Shown here one piece after another: positions 7,798-17,409 of a stretch of DNA of 54,583 nt (position 1 is the first letter of the stretch; each line of letters begins with the position of its first letter). This stretch comes from Peptostreptococcaceae bacterium (lineage in GTDB: Bacteria; Bacillota; Clostridia; Peptostreptococcales; Peptostreptococcaceae). A program made the position numbers and the translations under genes. Where the stretch lies: contig JAOARY010000001.1 in assembly GCA_025210335.1 (NCBI GenBank), positions 1 through 54,583 of the forward strand, read 5' to 3'. The notes under the pieces were generated by a model that was not told where the DNA came from, did not search any database, and saw only the letters and a program-made list of their open reading frames with translations.

Positions 7798-9108
7798 TTA
7801 TAATATTTTTAAATCTTTTCTTAATATAGTTCTTGCATTACCAACTAAATATAGCGATCCTGCTATTATAAGAATCTCTTTTTCTTTTATATTATATATC
7901 TTCTTTTCAATTGCAGATTTTATATCATTTATCGCTATTATATCTTTAGTTTTATCTATTTTTAATATTATCTCTTTTAATTCCTCTGCACTTAAAGCTC
8001 TATCACTTAGTGGTTTTGTCGTTATTATTTCATCCACAATTGGCAAAAATAAATTCATAACATCTTTTACATCTTTGTCTTTTAACATTCCTATTACAAG
8101 CTTTATTTTATAATCTTTAAAGTAATCATTTAATATTGCTTTTAAAGCTTTTGCCCCATGAAGATTATGAGCTCCATCAAGTAATATTTTTGAATCTATA
8201 AGTTCTGCTCTTCCAGCCCAAAAAGCTTCTTTTAATCCTTGTTTTATACTTTCATTTTCAAATTTAAATTTATAATTAGTTTTTAATATATTTATACATT
8301 CAAACGCAAGTATTGAATTTCTTATTTGATGCTTTCCTAACATTTTTATTTCTAAATTATTTTCAATTCCTAAGTTATCCTTATATAAAAAGCTTTGCCC
8401 TTTACTATTTAATTTTTTTATATTTATATTTTTTTCATCAATCTCTATTAATTTATTATTTTTTTCATCACAAATGTCTTTTATAACTTCATACGCATCT
8501 GATTCTTGTGGATGTATTATTGTAATTCCATCATCCTTTATTATTCCTGCTTTTTCATAAGCTATCTTTGATATATTATCTCCAAGTATCGCTACATGAT
8601 CTATTCCAACTGGAGTTATGACAGATAATAAAGGCTTTTTTATAACATTTGTTGCATCAAATCTACCACCAAGGCCAACTTCAAGCACTAAAAAATCTAC
8701 TTTTTTCATATTATAATAATAAAAAGCCATAGCAGTTACTATTTCAAATTCTGTTGGACTATTAAATCCTTCTTGTAACATTATATCTATTTTTGATTTT
8801 ATTATCGTTATAATACTTGCAATATCCTCTTTTTTTATATTTTCATTGTTAAATCTAATTCTTTCTTCAAATTCTTCTAAATAAGGTGATGTATATAATC
8901 CTACATTGTAATTATTTTTTAATAATATAGAATTTATAAAAGAACAGGTTGAACCCTTCCCATTTGTTCCAGCCACATGTATAATTTTTAGATTGTCTTG
9001 AGGATTTCCTAAAAGTTTTAATAAATATTTTATTCTATCCAAACCTAAAACACTACCAAATCTATTTGAATCATCTATGTATTTTTTTGCTTCATTATAA
9101 TTCAACAT
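7798..9108 (-). CDS. folC: Folylpolyglutamate synthase / dihydrofolate synthase
   Basis: FolC adds glutamate to dihydropteroate and to reduced folates, retaining folates in the cell. The 436 residues match the usual length. The ATP loop HVAGTNGKGSTCSF is at about 43-56, followed by the Mur ligase-like core (VLEVGLGGRFDATN, TPVGIDHVAILG) and the C-terminal domain (LLDGAHNLHGAKAL). ATG 9108 follows GGAGGG. It lies downstream of valS in the same direction, a common clostridial order, but several small ORFs and terminators intervene, so it may have its own promoter. Confidence 0.95.
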   Translation of the reverse strand: MLNYNEAKKYIDDSNRFGSVLGLDRIKYLLKLLGNPQDNLKIIHVAGTNGKGSTCSFINSILLKNNYNVGLYTSPYLEEFEERIRFNNENIKKEDIASIITIIKSKIDIMLQEGFNSPTEFEIVTAMAFYYYNMKKVDFLVLEVGLGGRFDATNVIKKPLLSVITPVGIDHVAILGDNISKIAYEKAGIIKDDGITIIHPQESDAYEVIKDICDEKNNKLIEIDEKNINIKKLNSKGQSFLYKDNLGIENNLEIKMLGKHQIRNSILAFECINILKTNYKFKFENESIKQGLKEAFWAGRAELIDSKILLDGAHNLHGAKALKAILNDYFKDYKIKLVIGMLKDKDVKDVMNLFLPIVDEIITTKPLSDRALSAEELKEIILKIDKTKDIIAINDIKSAIEKKIYNIKEKEILIIAGSLYLVGNARTILRKDLKIL

Positions 9109-9248
9109 ATTCCCTCCATTAATTTTATTTATAACCCTAAATATATTTTAATATAATAATAAAAAAAATCTAGTTAAATTATATTTTATCAATCAATATC
9201 TTTGAAAAACATAAGTAAATTATATATAAAAAATAGTTTTTCATTAAA

Positions 9249-9283
9249 TAAAAAGATTGCCCTAAATACTTAAGGCAATCTTT
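9249..9283 (-). terminator. Terminator after the small-ORF group
   Basis: On the minus strand GATTGCC (9280-9274) pairs with GGCAATC (9261-9255), followed by TTTTATTT. It ends the transcript carrying the small ORFs at 9298-9625. Confidence 0.8.
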
Positions 9284-9297
9284 ATTATCATATTTTA

Positions 9298-9465
9298 TTA
9301 CATTATTATGTGGTCATTAAAAGTAATAGCTCTTTTACTTTCCACATATTCTTTTATAAATTCTTTTTCGTTATATAATTTTTCTATAGATTTTTTCTTT
9401 CTATCACTCTTTTTAAAAACAAATTCCATATCAAAAAAATATAATTTTAAACTTAAACTAAACAT
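9298..9465 (-). CDS. Small hypothetical protein, 55 residues
   Basis: ATG 9465 has an excellent AAGGAGG site eight bases upstream and the frame ends at TAA 9298-9300, directly before a terminator. The peptide begins MFSLSLKLYFFDMEF and continues as a Lys/Glu-rich helix (FKKSDRKKKSIEKLYNEKEF). It has no cysteine, no membrane segment and no family I recognise. Ribosome site, stop and terminator spacing are those of a real gene. It is third in a row of tiny ORFs on the same strand. Confidence 0.6.
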   Translation of the reverse strand: MFSLSLKLYFFDMEFVFKKSDRKKKSIEKLYNEKEFIKEYVESKRAITFNDHIIM

Positions 9466-9484
9466 ACTGCTTCCTCCTTATAAA

Positions 9485-9559
9485 CTAAGGACCGTCTTTT
9501 AGATCCTCTTTTCCTGTTTTATTTTCCCTTCTAATAGTTTTGCAATTATTGTTGCCCAT
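9485..9559 (-). CDS. Tiny hypothetical peptide, 24 residues
   Basis: The frame from ATG 9559 to TAG 9485-9487 encodes a 24-residue hydrophilic, basic peptide beginning MGNNNCKTIRRENKTG and ending LKDGP. An AAAGGAGG site lies eight bases upstream, as good as any in the window. It is 19 bases upstream of the 55-residue ORF. The single cysteine is residue 6. I do not recognise it; expression is uncertain because of its size. Confidence 0.45.
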   Translation of the reverse strand: MGNNNCKTIRRENKTGKEDLKDGP

Positions 9560-9595
9560 AATTAAAACCTCCTTTAAATTTTTTTAAATTATTTT

Positions 9596-9625
9596 TTAGA
9601 ACTTTCTTGCCAAAAACTTTTTCAT
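9596..9625 (-). CDS. Nine-residue ORF with ribosome site (possible leader peptide)
   Basis: ATG 9625 follows GAAAGGAGACAAA and encodes MKKFLARKF, ending at TAA 9596-9598. It lies 36 bases upstream of the 24-residue ORF. It may be a leader peptide or chance. The overlapping 62-residue frame at 9546-9734 has no better ribosome site. Confidence 0.3.
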   Translation of the reverse strand: MKKFLARKF

Positions 9626-9689
9626 TTTGTCTCCTTTCAATCATATACCTTATAAAAAACAGATATTTTTTTATAAAATATTTATTTCT

Positions 9690-9717
9690 ATTATATAATA
9701 CCACTTTTATTTTGAAA
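9690..9717 (-). promoter_or_regulatory. Likely promoter of the small-ORF group
   Basis: On the minus strand TTTCAA (9717-9712) is separated by 16 bases from TATAAT (9695-9690). The -10 is perfect and the -35 is weak. Transcription would start about 60 bases before the nine-residue ORF. Confidence 0.45.
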
Positions 9718-9773
9718 AAATTAAGAAAATTCAATCTGTAATTACTATGTAATTGTATTGTAATTTTGATATA

Positions 9774-9812
9774 TAAAAAATACTGCTTTAAACTTAGTTT
9801 AAAGCAGTATTT
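9774..9812 (-). terminator. Terminator of valS
   Basis: The minus strand reads AATACTGCTTTAAAC, a short loop, GTTTAAAGCAGTATT and then a T run: a 15-base perfect stem directly after the valS stop. Confidence 0.9.
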
Positions 9813-9817
9813 ATTAT

Positions 9818-12475
9818 TTATTTTAATTTATTATTTAATTCTTGAATTCTTTCACTAACAGTCTTTAGCATTTCTTCATATTTTGCTAACTTTTCTTTTT
9901 CTGAATCTATTAATTTTTGAGGTGCTTTTGATACAAACCCTTCATTTGATAATTTAGAAGAAGCTCTTTTTACTTCACCTTGTAATTTCTTTTCTTCTTT
10001 TTTAAGTCTTTGGATTTCTTTATCAAAATCAACTAATTCTTCTAAAGGCATGAATATTTCAATACCATCAACCACAGTTGATACTGCATCATCAGCAATA
10101 TTATCCTTGTTATCTTCTATAAACACTTCACTTGCATAAGCTAAAGTCTTTAAGAAATCTTTTGAGTAATCACAAACTTCTTTTTTATCTTCGTTTGGTA
10201 CTAATATAACTTTTGCTTTTTTAGAAGGTTTTACATCCATTTCGCTTCTTATATTTCTTATACTTTTAATAGCATCCATTATAAGTTCCATCATTTCTTC
10301 TTCTTTTTTGAAATTGAATTCATCCTTAGATTTTGGCCAAATTGAAGTAATTATTTGTTCTTCTTTATTAGGAAGGAAATTATTTATCTCTTCTGTTATA
10401 AATGGCATAAATGGATGAAGTAATTTAACTATTGAAGTAAGAACTTCATTTAATACATAAAGTGCTGTTTGTTTTTGTAATTTATCTTCTGAATATAATC
10501 TTGGTTTTGCAAGCTCTATATACCAGTCACAGAAATTAGACCAAGTAAAATCATTAATCTTTTGTCCCGCTATACCAAGTTCGAATTTCTCTATATTATG
10601 ATTGATTTCATCTATTACTGTATTTAATCTTGATAATATCCACTTATCTGCTAAATTCATATTAGAAATAGCTTCTTCCTTTGTTATATTAGAAAGTAAA
10701 TCATTGTCCATATTCATTAAAACAAATCTCGAGGCATTCCAAAGTTTATTAGCAAAGTTTCTTGATGATTCAACTCTTTCCATATAGAATCTCATATCAT
10801 TTCCTGGCGTATTTCCAGTTATAAGCATGAATCTTAAAGCATCTGCTCCATATTCTTCTATAACTTCTAGTGGATCAACACCATTACCTAGAGATTTAGA
10901 CATTTTTCTACCTTCACTATCTCTAACTAAACCATGAATAAGTACATGGTCAAAAGGTATTTCTTCCATACAATACATTCCAGCAACAGCCATTCTAACA
11001 ACCCAGAAGAATATAATATCATAACCAGTAACCAAAGTAGATGTTGGGTAGAATTCTTTTAATGAAGCTGTTTCATTTGGCCAACCTAAAGTTGAAAATG
11101 GCCATAATGCAGATGAGAACCATGTATCTAGTACATCTTCATCTTGAGCTATATTTGTAGAATCACATTTATTACATTTTAAAGCTTCATCTTTTTGCAC
11201 CATTATATTATTACAATCTTTACAGTGGTAAGCTGGTATTCTATGTCCCCACCATAATTGTCTTGATATACACCAATCTCTTATATTTTCTAACCAGTGG
11301 AAGTATATCTTTTCGTATCTTTGTGGTACAAATTGCATTTTTTTATTTTTAACTATTTCAATTGCTGGTTTTGCAAGTTCATCCATTTTAACAAACCATT
11401 GTTCTGAAAGTCTTGGTTCTATTATTGTATTACATCTATAACAATGACCTACATTATGATTATGATCTTTTATTTTAACTAAAAATCCAGCTTCATCAAA
11501 ATCTTTAACCAATTGCTTTCTACATTCATATCTATCCATACCTTCATATTTTAAAGCTTTCTCGTTCATAGTTCCATCTTCATTCATAACAACTATTTGC
11601 TCTAAATTATGTCTTTGTCCAATTTCAAAATCATTAGGATCATGTGCTGGAGTTATTTTTACAGCTCCTGTACCAAAATCCATTTCAACATATTCATCTG
11701 CTACTATTTCTATTTCTCTATTTACTATAGGAAGTATTAATTTCTTACCTATTAAATGTTTATATCTATCATCTTCTGGATTTACAGCAACAGCAGTATC
11801 TCCTAAAATTGTTTCTGGTCTTGTAGTTGCTATTTCAACGAATTCATTCGAATCCTTTATAAAATATTTAAAATGATAGAACTTTCCATCATGTTCTTCA
11901 TGTTCAACTTCTGCATCAGATAGTGAAGTTTTACAATCTGGACACCAGTTTATAATTCTATTTCCTCTATATATATGTCCATCTTCATATAATTTTATAA
12001 AAAATTCAGTAACAGCTTCATTACAACCTTCATCCATTGTAAATCTTTCTTTGGACCAATCACATGAATCTCCTAATTTTTTCATTTGATTTACTATAGT
12101 TCTACCGTATTCATCTCTCCAGTCCCAAGCTCTTTTTAAGAACTCATCTCTTCCTAAATCATATTTAGTAAGATTTTCTTCTTTTAATATCTTTTCTACA
12201 ACCTTAACTTCTGTCGCTATAGATGCATGGTCTGTTCCTGGTTGCCATAAAGTATTTTTTTGAAGCATTCTATTGTATCTTATAAGTACATCTTGTAAAG
12301 TGTGGTCAAGAGCATGTCCCATATGAAGTTTTCCTGTTATATTTGGTGGAGGTAACATTATTGAATAAGGTTTACCTTCTCCTTTTGGTTCAAATGATTT
12401 TTTTTCTTCCCAAGATTCATATATTCTTTGTTCAAAATCTTTAGGATTATACGTTTTTGCCATTTCATTACTCAT
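9818..12475 (-). CDS. valS: Valyl-tRNA synthetase
   Basis: Charges tRNA-Val with valine; class Ia enzyme, 885 residues, normal length. The HIGH-type signature is HMGHALDHT (about 52-60) within [13 protein letters not shown], and the KMSKS loop is present as [10 protein letters not shown]. The editing domain includes [18 protein letters not shown]. Cysteine pairs in HCKDCNNIM and LKCNKCDST look like a zinc ribbon. The C-terminus is the usual coiled coil ([19 protein letters not shown]) that contacts tRNA. ATG 12475 follows AAGGAGG. A T-box leader upstream places it under control of uncharged tRNA-Val. Confidence 0.98.
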   Translation of the reverse strand: MSNEMAKTYNPKDFEQRIYESWEEKKSFEPKGEGKPYSIMLPPPNITGKLHMGHALDHTLQDVLIRYNRMLQKNTLWQPGTDHASIATEVKVVEKILKEENLTKYDLGRDEFLKRAWDWRDEYGRTIVNQMKKLGDSCDWSKERFTMDEGCNEAVTEFFIKLYEDGHIYRGNRIINWCPDCKTSLSDAEVEHEEHDGKFYHFKYFIKDSNEFVEIATTRPETILGDTAVAVNPEDDRYKHLIGKKLILPIVNREIEIVADEYVEMDFGTGAVKITPAHDPNDFEIGQRHNLEQIVVMNEDGTMNEKALKYEGMDRYECRKQLVKDFDEAGFLVKIKDHNHNVGHCYRCNTIIEPRLSEQWFVKMDELAKPAIEIVKNKKMQFVPQRYEKIYFHWLENIRDWCISRQLWWGHRIPAYHCKDCNNIMVQKDEALKCNKCDSTNIAQDEDVLDTWFSSALWPFSTLGWPNETASLKEFYPTSTLVTGYDIIFFWVVRMAVAGMYCMEEIPFDHVLIHGLVRDSEGRKMSKSLGNGVDPLEVIEEYGADALRFMLITGNTPGNDMRFYMERVESSRNFANKLWNASRFVLMNMDNDLLSNITKEEAISNMNLADKWILSRLNTVIDEINHNIEKFELGIAGQKINDFTWSNFCDWYIELAKPRLYSEDKLQKQTALYVLNEVLTSIVKLLHPFMPFITEEINNFLPNKEEQIITSIWPKSKDEFNFKKEEEMMELIMDAIKSIRNIRSEMDVKPSKKAKVILVPNEDKKEVCDYSKDFLKTLAYASEVFIEDNKDNIADDAVSTVVDGIEIFMPLEELVDFDKEIQRLKKEEKKLQGEVKRASSKLSNEGFVSKAPQKLIDSEKEKLAKYEEMLKTVSERIQELNNKLK

Positions 12476-12552
12476 AAAAATCCTCCTTAATATTCTTTAA
12501 CTTATAAGTTAAAAGATTTATAAATTATAATTTATAATCTTTAATTTTTATA

Positions 12553-12805
12553 ATAAAAAAAGCTTTCCATCCTGTAAAAGGACGAAAAGCTCGCGGTACC
12601 ACCTTAATTTTAATGATAAATCATTAACTCTTTAAAATATTTAACGCTATTACCCGCCTTATCCTACTAAAATTCAGATAAAGTACTAAAAAGCTACATT
12701 CTACAAACCTTTTTTAAAAAAACCTTTCAGCCTTTGGGTTTTTATCTCTTTTAAAAGACTTTTGTATACTCCTCTTTGTCATCATATCAATATAAAATTC
12801 TAAAC
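12553..12805 (-). promoter_or_regulatory. T-box leader (tRNA-Val specific) of valS
   Basis: The minus strand contains the T-box core AAGGTGGTACCGCGA (12604-12590), followed by a terminator hairpin (AGCTTTTCGTCC ... GGATGGAAAGCT and seven T, 12590-12553). Upstream are stem I landmarks: AGAGGAGTA near 12770, GGCTGAAAGG near 12730, and GAATGTAGC near 12696. I read GTA (12697-12695) as the specifier triplet, a valine codon. Uncharged tRNA-Val would pair with it and stabilise the antiterminator. Confidence 0.93.
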
Positions 12806-12816
12806 CTTACTAATTA

Positions 12817-12844
12817 AGTATATAGTTTTTTTTATTATTGTCAA
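12817..12844 (-). promoter_or_regulatory. Sigma-A promoter of the valS T-box transcript
   Basis: On the minus strand the perfect -35 TTGACA (12844-12839) is separated by 16 bases from TATACT (12822-12817), just upstream of the T-box leader. Confidence 0.75.
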
Positions 12845-12897
12845 GTAAATATAAATAATATTTCATATTTTTATTAAATATTCTCACTATTTTGTTT

Positions 12898-13773
12898 TTA
12901 CTTGCTAAACCAATATCTGCTTATTTTTTTGTTTTCAAATCCTAATTTTTCATATAAATTCATTGCCCTCTTATTATCATTCATCACATCTAAAGATACT
13001 GTTTTAAATTCTTTTTCTTTTACTATTGTAAGCATGTCTTTTAATACTCTCTTACCATACCCCTTGCCTTGTTCTTCTTTTTTTATTGCAAAAGTATCTA
13101 TATATAATTTATCTTCATCTTTTTTTAGATGCAAAAATCCAATTTTCTTATTATCATCTGTTACCATCTTAACTTTATTTTTTAAATCAATTGAATTTAA
13201 TACTTCTTTATAATCATTTGAATCATAAAAAGAAGCATTTTTTGAACCTTCAAAAGCTCTATTATTTATATCTAAATATATTTCTTCATCACAAGCTTTT
13301 ATATCTTCATATAAAAAGCCCTCTTTAACATCTGTTATATTTTCTAAATCTAATTCCATCCTAATCATATTATAAGTATTTTTAAATCCATAATTTTCTA
13401 GCAACTCCACATTTGAATTATCAAATGCACCAAGTCTTATATCTACATCATCTAAAATATCTTTAGTTGCCTTTTTATAAAGTTTATCAAATAAAATATT
13501 TTTAGCTTTAATATTTTCTATAAAAAACCTAGATATATATGCAATATTATCTTTTTTTATTTCTTTTTTTACAACACCCAAGGTACTCAGGATAACATTT
13601 TCCTTATATGCTACAAAAAAACTTTTACCATTTTCAAATAAACTACCTTCGTAAAATTTAATCATATCTTCATAACTTAATCTTTCACCTGATTTTTCAT
13701 TTAAAAATTTTAATAACAAAATTCTCATATATAATGACATTTCACTTAGGCTATCTATTTTTAATTCATTCAT
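12898..13773 (-). CDS. GNAT family acetyltransferase
   Basis: A 291-residue protein from ATG 13773; a GTG twelve bases upstream is less likely because it overlaps the weak GAGTGGGTG ribosome site. The C-terminal half is a GNAT domain: KLYIDTFAIKKEEQGKGYGKRVL contains the acetyl-CoA loop Q-G-K-G-Y-G, and LDVMNDNKRAMNLYEKLGF is the usual final helix and strand. The N-terminal half looks like a second, degenerate GNAT fold (ENYGFKNTYNMIRMEL), so it may be a tandem protein. The substrate cannot be predicted. It stands alone upstream of the valS leader. Confidence 0.85.
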   Translation of the reverse strand: MNELKIDSLSEMSLYMRILLLKFLNEKSGERLSYEDMIKFYEGSLFENGKSFFVAYKENVILSTLGVVKKEIKKDNIAYISRFFIENIKAKNILFDKLYKKATKDILDDVDIRLGAFDNSNVELLENYGFKNTYNMIRMELDLENITDVKEGFLYEDIKACDEEIYLDINNRAFEGSKNASFYDSNDYKEVLNSIDLKNKVKMVTDDNKKIGFLHLKKDEDKLYIDTFAIKKEEQGKGYGKRVLKDMLTIVKEKEFKTVSLDVMNDNKRAMNLYEKLGFENKKISRYWFSK

Positions 13774-13878
13774 AATAACACCCACTCAATCTTTTTATTT
13801 ATTTTTATAATTTTTTATCTATAATCAAAATTATTTTAACAATATTTAATCATATTTTTATTAATTTCAGATTAAATA

Positions 13879-13908
13879 TTGATTAATTTTAAAAAAAAAT
13901 ACTATATT
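13879..13908 (+). promoter_or_regulatory. Possible promoter of the citrate-isocitrate operon
   Basis: TTGATT (13879-13884) and TATATT (13903-13908) are 18 bases apart. The leader would be about 180 bases; I see no recognised riboswitch in it. This 310-base gap otherwise holds only AT-rich sequence and the ribosome site. Confidence 0.4.
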
Positions 13909-14095
13909 GATAGTAACACCTTTGGTAATTTAAGTCAATAAAAACCTTTTCATCGTTCATTAATTATCAAACTTCGCACATTGCAAGATTTTTATATAAA
14001 AAAATCATTTTAAGTATTTACTTTATATTTTTTTAGTCTTAAAATAGGCTTTAATGAAATCGAAATAAAACAAACTTTCAAAAGGAGTGATTATT

Positions 14096-15445
14096 ATGTC
14101 CACTAATTTTAGTTTTTATGCTGATATTAATTTGAATTCTGATAAGAATTTTTTTAAAAATATTTTTCCATACAATAAAGTTCCTAAAATGATTTTTTTA
14201 GAAAATAATTTAAAATTAGATTTGCAAAAAGATATATTTATAACTGATACAACGTTTAGAGACGGTCAGCAATCCATGTCTTCTTTTAGTGTTGCTGATA
14301 TAGTTTCTATATTTGATAATTTACATAAACTAGATAATAACAATGGAATTATAAGATTTAGTGAATTTTTTTTATATACAAAAAAAGATAGAGAAGCCAT
14401 AAAAAAATGTTTGGATAGAAATTATAAATATCCAATAATAACAGCTTGGATTAGAGCTAATAAAAATGATTTAGAGCTAGTAAAAGACTTAAAACTTAAA
14501 GAAACAGGAATACTTATGTCCTGTTCAGACTATCATATTTACGAAAAATTAAATTTAGATAGAAAAGAGGCTATAAAAAAATATATTTCCATTGCAAAAG
14601 AAGCTTTTGAATCTGGAATAACTCCTAGATGTCATTTAGAAGATATAACAAGAGCTGATATAAATGGTTTTGTTATTCCACTTGTTCAAAAATTGCAAGA
14701 TTTAGCAAAATCATATGATAAAGAAATAAAAATACGAGCATGTGATACATTAGGACTTGGACTTCCTTATAAGGATAGTACTTTACCTAGAAGTGTTCCT
14801 AAAATAATTTCATATTTAAAAAATAAATGCAATTTAAAATCAAAAAATTTAGAATGGCATGGTCATAATGATTTTTATAAGTCTGTAATAAATTCAACAA
14901 CTGCTTGGCTTTATGGCGCAGGAGCTATTAATACCACTTTATTTGGTATAGGTGAGAGAACAGGAAATACACCTTTAGAAGCTATGTTGTTTGAATATTT
15001 GCAATTAAATGATGCTATAGAATTTGATTTTTCTTATTTAAATAATATAAAAAATATATTTGAAAATAAGCTAAATTATAAAATACCACCAAAAACTCCG
15101 TTTGTAGGTTCTGAATTTAATCTTACAAAAGCAGGTATACACGCTGATGGAATACTTAAAAACGAAGAGATCTATAACTCTTTTGATACAAGAAAAATAT
15201 TAAAAAGACCTCCAGTTGTAGCTATAAATGAATACTCTGGTCTTTCAGGTATTGCAGCTTGGATTAATAATTTCTTTTTATTAGAATCTAAAATTAATAA
15301 AAAAGATAAAAGATTATTAAAAATCAAAGAATTTATTGATGCTGAATATAAAAATGGTAGAAAATCTTGTATATCCAATGAAGAATTAAAAAACTTAACA
15401 ATTAATTTAAATATTATTGATAAAAACTTAGAAAATATAATATAA
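14096..15445 (+). CDS. Probable Re-citrate synthase (homocitrate synthase-like)
   Basis: A 449-residue DRE-TIM enzyme of the isopropylmalate/homocitrate synthase family. ATG 14096 follows AAAGGAG. Signature segments are TDTTFRDGQQSM (metal-binding Asp and catalytic Arg), CHLEDITRAD, RACDTLGLGLPY and the metal-binding HGHNDF. There is no long C-terminal LeuA regulatory domain. Size and sequence resemble the Re-face citrate synthase first described in Clostridium kluyveri, which makes citrate from oxaloacetate and acetyl-CoA. The next two genes encode aconitase and isocitrate dehydrogenase, which fits citrate. Homocitrate synthase is the alternative, since aconitase and IDH families also serve that pathway, but no lysine genes are nearby. 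Confidence 0.85.
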   Translation: MSTNFSFYADINLNSDKNFFKNIFPYNKVPKMIFLENNLKLDLQKDIFITDTTFRDGQQSMSSFSVADIVSIFDNLHKLDNNNGIIRFSEFFLYTKKDREAIKKCLDRNYKYPIITAWIRANKNDLELVKDLKLKETGILMSCSDYHIYEKLNLDRKEAIKKYISIAKEAFESGITPRCHLEDITRADINGFVIPLVQKLQDLAKSYDKEIKIRACDTLGLGLPYKDSTLPRSVPKIISYLKNKCNLKSKNLEWHGHNDFYKSVINSTTAWLYGAGAINTTLFGIGERTGNTPLEAMLFEYLQLNDAIEFDFSYLNNIKNIFENKLNYKIPPKTPFVGSEFNLTKAGIHADGILKNEEIYNSFDTRKILKRPPVVAINEYSGLSGIAAWINNFFLLESKINKKDKRLLKIKEFIDAEYKNGRKSCISNEELKNLTINLNIIDKNLENII

Positions 15446-15456
15446 AGGAGCTTATT

Positions 15457-17409
15457 ATGAAATTAAATTTATTTAAGAAAATATTAAAAAACAAACTTTA
15501 TAATTCATCAATCTTAGATGATGAGATAAATATAAAAATAGATCAAACTTTAACACAAGATTCAACTGGAACCATGACTTATTTACAATTGGAAAAACTT
15601 AATTTAAAAGAAAGAAAAACAAAATTATCAGTTGCATATATAGATCATAATTTATTACAGTCAGGGCCTGAAAATGCTGATGACCATTTATATATAAAAT
15701 CTATTTGTAAAAAATACAATATATATTATTCAAAACCTGGAACAGGCATATGTCACCAAGTTCATTTAGAAAGATTTTCCAAGCCAACTCAAACACTTTT
15801 AGGTTCTGATTCACATACTCCAACATCAGGTGCACTTTCTATGATTGCAATAGGTGCTGGTGGTTTAGATATTGCATGCGCTATAGCAGGAAAAGCCTAT
15901 ACCATAAAAAATCCAAAAGTAATAAATGTAAAATTAAACGGAAAATTAAATAATAACGCTAGTGCTAAAGATATTATATTAAAACTTTTAAAAGACTTAA
16001 CTGTTAAAGGTGGAGTTAATAAAGTATTTGAATATAGTGGGTCGGGAGTTAAATATCTAAGTATTCCTCAAAGAGCAACAATTTGTAATATGGGTGCAGA
16101 ACTTGGAGCTACCACGTCAATATTTCCTAGTGATGATATGACCTATGAATTTTTAAAAGCTCAAGGAAGAGATGATGATTTTGTAAGACTAGAAGCTGAT
16201 GAAGATTGTATTTATGATGATTTTATAGAAATCAACCTTGATGAATTAAATCCACTAATAGCATGCCCTCATTCTCCTGATAATATAAAAGAAATTAGGG
16301 ATTTAAAAAATATAAAAATTGATCAAATATGTATAGGTAGTTGTACTAATTCTTCATTTAAAGATTTATCTATGGTAAGCCATATTTTAAAAAATAAAAA
16401 AGTTCATGATGATGTTTCACTTACGATTTCCCCAGGCTCTAAACAAGTATTATCAATGTTAGCTGAAAGTGGTGATTTAAAAATACTTATAGATGCAGGA
16501 GCTAGAATACTAGAATCTTCTTGTGGTCCATGTATTGGTATGGGACAATCTCCAAATACAAATTCCATATCCTTAAGAACTTTCAATAGAAATTTTAAAG
16601 GTAGATGTGGAACTACAGACGCTAGTGTTTATCTTACAAGTCCTAAAATTTGTGCTATTACTGCTATAACTGGAGTTTTGGATTCTTCGTTACTTGATGA
16701 ACTTGATAATTATGATTTTTCCAAGATAAAAGAACCTAACAATTATCTTGTAAATGACAATACTATAATAAAGCCTGCTTATGATACTAAAAAAACTAAC
16801 GAAGATGTAAAAATTATAAAAGGACCTAATATAAAGGACGTTCCTTTGGCATCCAAAATGACATCTACTTTAAAAGGAAAAATATTAACTAAATTAGATG
16901 ATGACATAACAACAGATCATATAATGCCTTCTAATTCTAAACTATTACCTTATAGATCTAATATTCCATATTTATCTAAATTTGTCTTAAAACCTAGTGA
17001 TGATAAATTTTATGATTTAGCTATAAAAGAACAAGGTGGATTTATATTGGCAGGAGAAAACTATGGCCAAGGTTCTTCAAGAGAACATGCAGCCTTAGGA
17101 CCACTATATTTAAATATAAAAGCTGTTTTAGCAAAATCATTTGCTAGAATACATAAAAAAAATCTAATAAATAATGGCATAATACCATTAGAATTTAAAA
17201 ATAAAGATGATTATTTAGATATAGATGTTAAAAACAATTTAGTAATTAATGATTTAATTGAAAGTTTAAAATCAAAAAATACAATTGATGTTATTAATGA
17301 AGATAAAAATAAATCTTATACATTGGAAATTAATTTATCAAAATCTCAAAGAGAGTTGATATTAAAAGGTGGACTATTAAATATGTTAGCAGGTGATTTA
17401 AATGCATAA
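15457..17409 (+). CDS. Aconitate hydratase
   Basis: A 650-residue [4Fe-4S] hydro-lyase converting citrate to isocitrate. Cluster ligands are in CIGSCTNSS and SSCGPCIGMG. The N-terminal region has GSDSHTPTSGALSM, and the swivel domain includes DDDITTDHIMPS and GENYGQGSSREHAALGP, the substrate-binding arginine loop. Its length fits the short clostridial aconitase type rather than the 900-residue AcnA. It starts 12 bases after the citrate synthase stop and overlaps the isocitrate dehydrogenase start by eight bases, so the three are one operon. Confidence 0.95.
   Translation: MKLNLFKKILKNKLYNSSILDDEINIKIDQTLTQDSTGTMTYLQLEKLNLKERKTKLSVAYIDHNLLQSGPENADDHLYIKSICKKYNIYYSKPGTGICHQVHLERFSKPTQTLLGSDSHTPTSGALSMIAIGAGGLDIACAIAGKAYTIKNPKVINVKLNGKLNNNASAKDIILKLLKDLTVKGGVNKVFEYSGSGVKYLSIPQRATICNMGAELGATTSIFPSDDMTYEFLKAQGRDDDFVRLEADEDCIYDDFIEINLDELNPLIACPHSPDNIKEIRDLKNIKIDQICIGSCTNSSFKDLSMVSHILKNKKVHDDVSLTISPGSKQVLSMLAESGDLKILIDAGARILESSCGPCIGMGQSPNTNSISLRTFNRNFKGRCGTTDASVYLTSPKICAITAITGVLDSSLLDELDNYDFSKIKEPNNYLVNDNTIIKPAYDTKKTNEDVKIIKGPNIKDVPLASKMTSTLKGKILTKLDDDITTDHIMPSNSKLLPYRSNIPYLSKFVLKPSDDKFYDLAIKEQGGFILAGENYGQGSSREHAALGPLYLNIKAVLAKSFARIHKKNLINNGIIPLEFKNKDDYLDIDVKNNLVINDLIESLKSKNTIDVINEDKNKSYTLEINLSKSQRELILKGGLLNMLAGDLNA

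Noticed and set aside
9546..9734. 62-residue ORF overlapping the tiny ORFs
   Set aside because: Its start has no good ribosome site and its 3' end runs through the ribosome site of the 24-residue ORF; the smaller frames fit the signals better.
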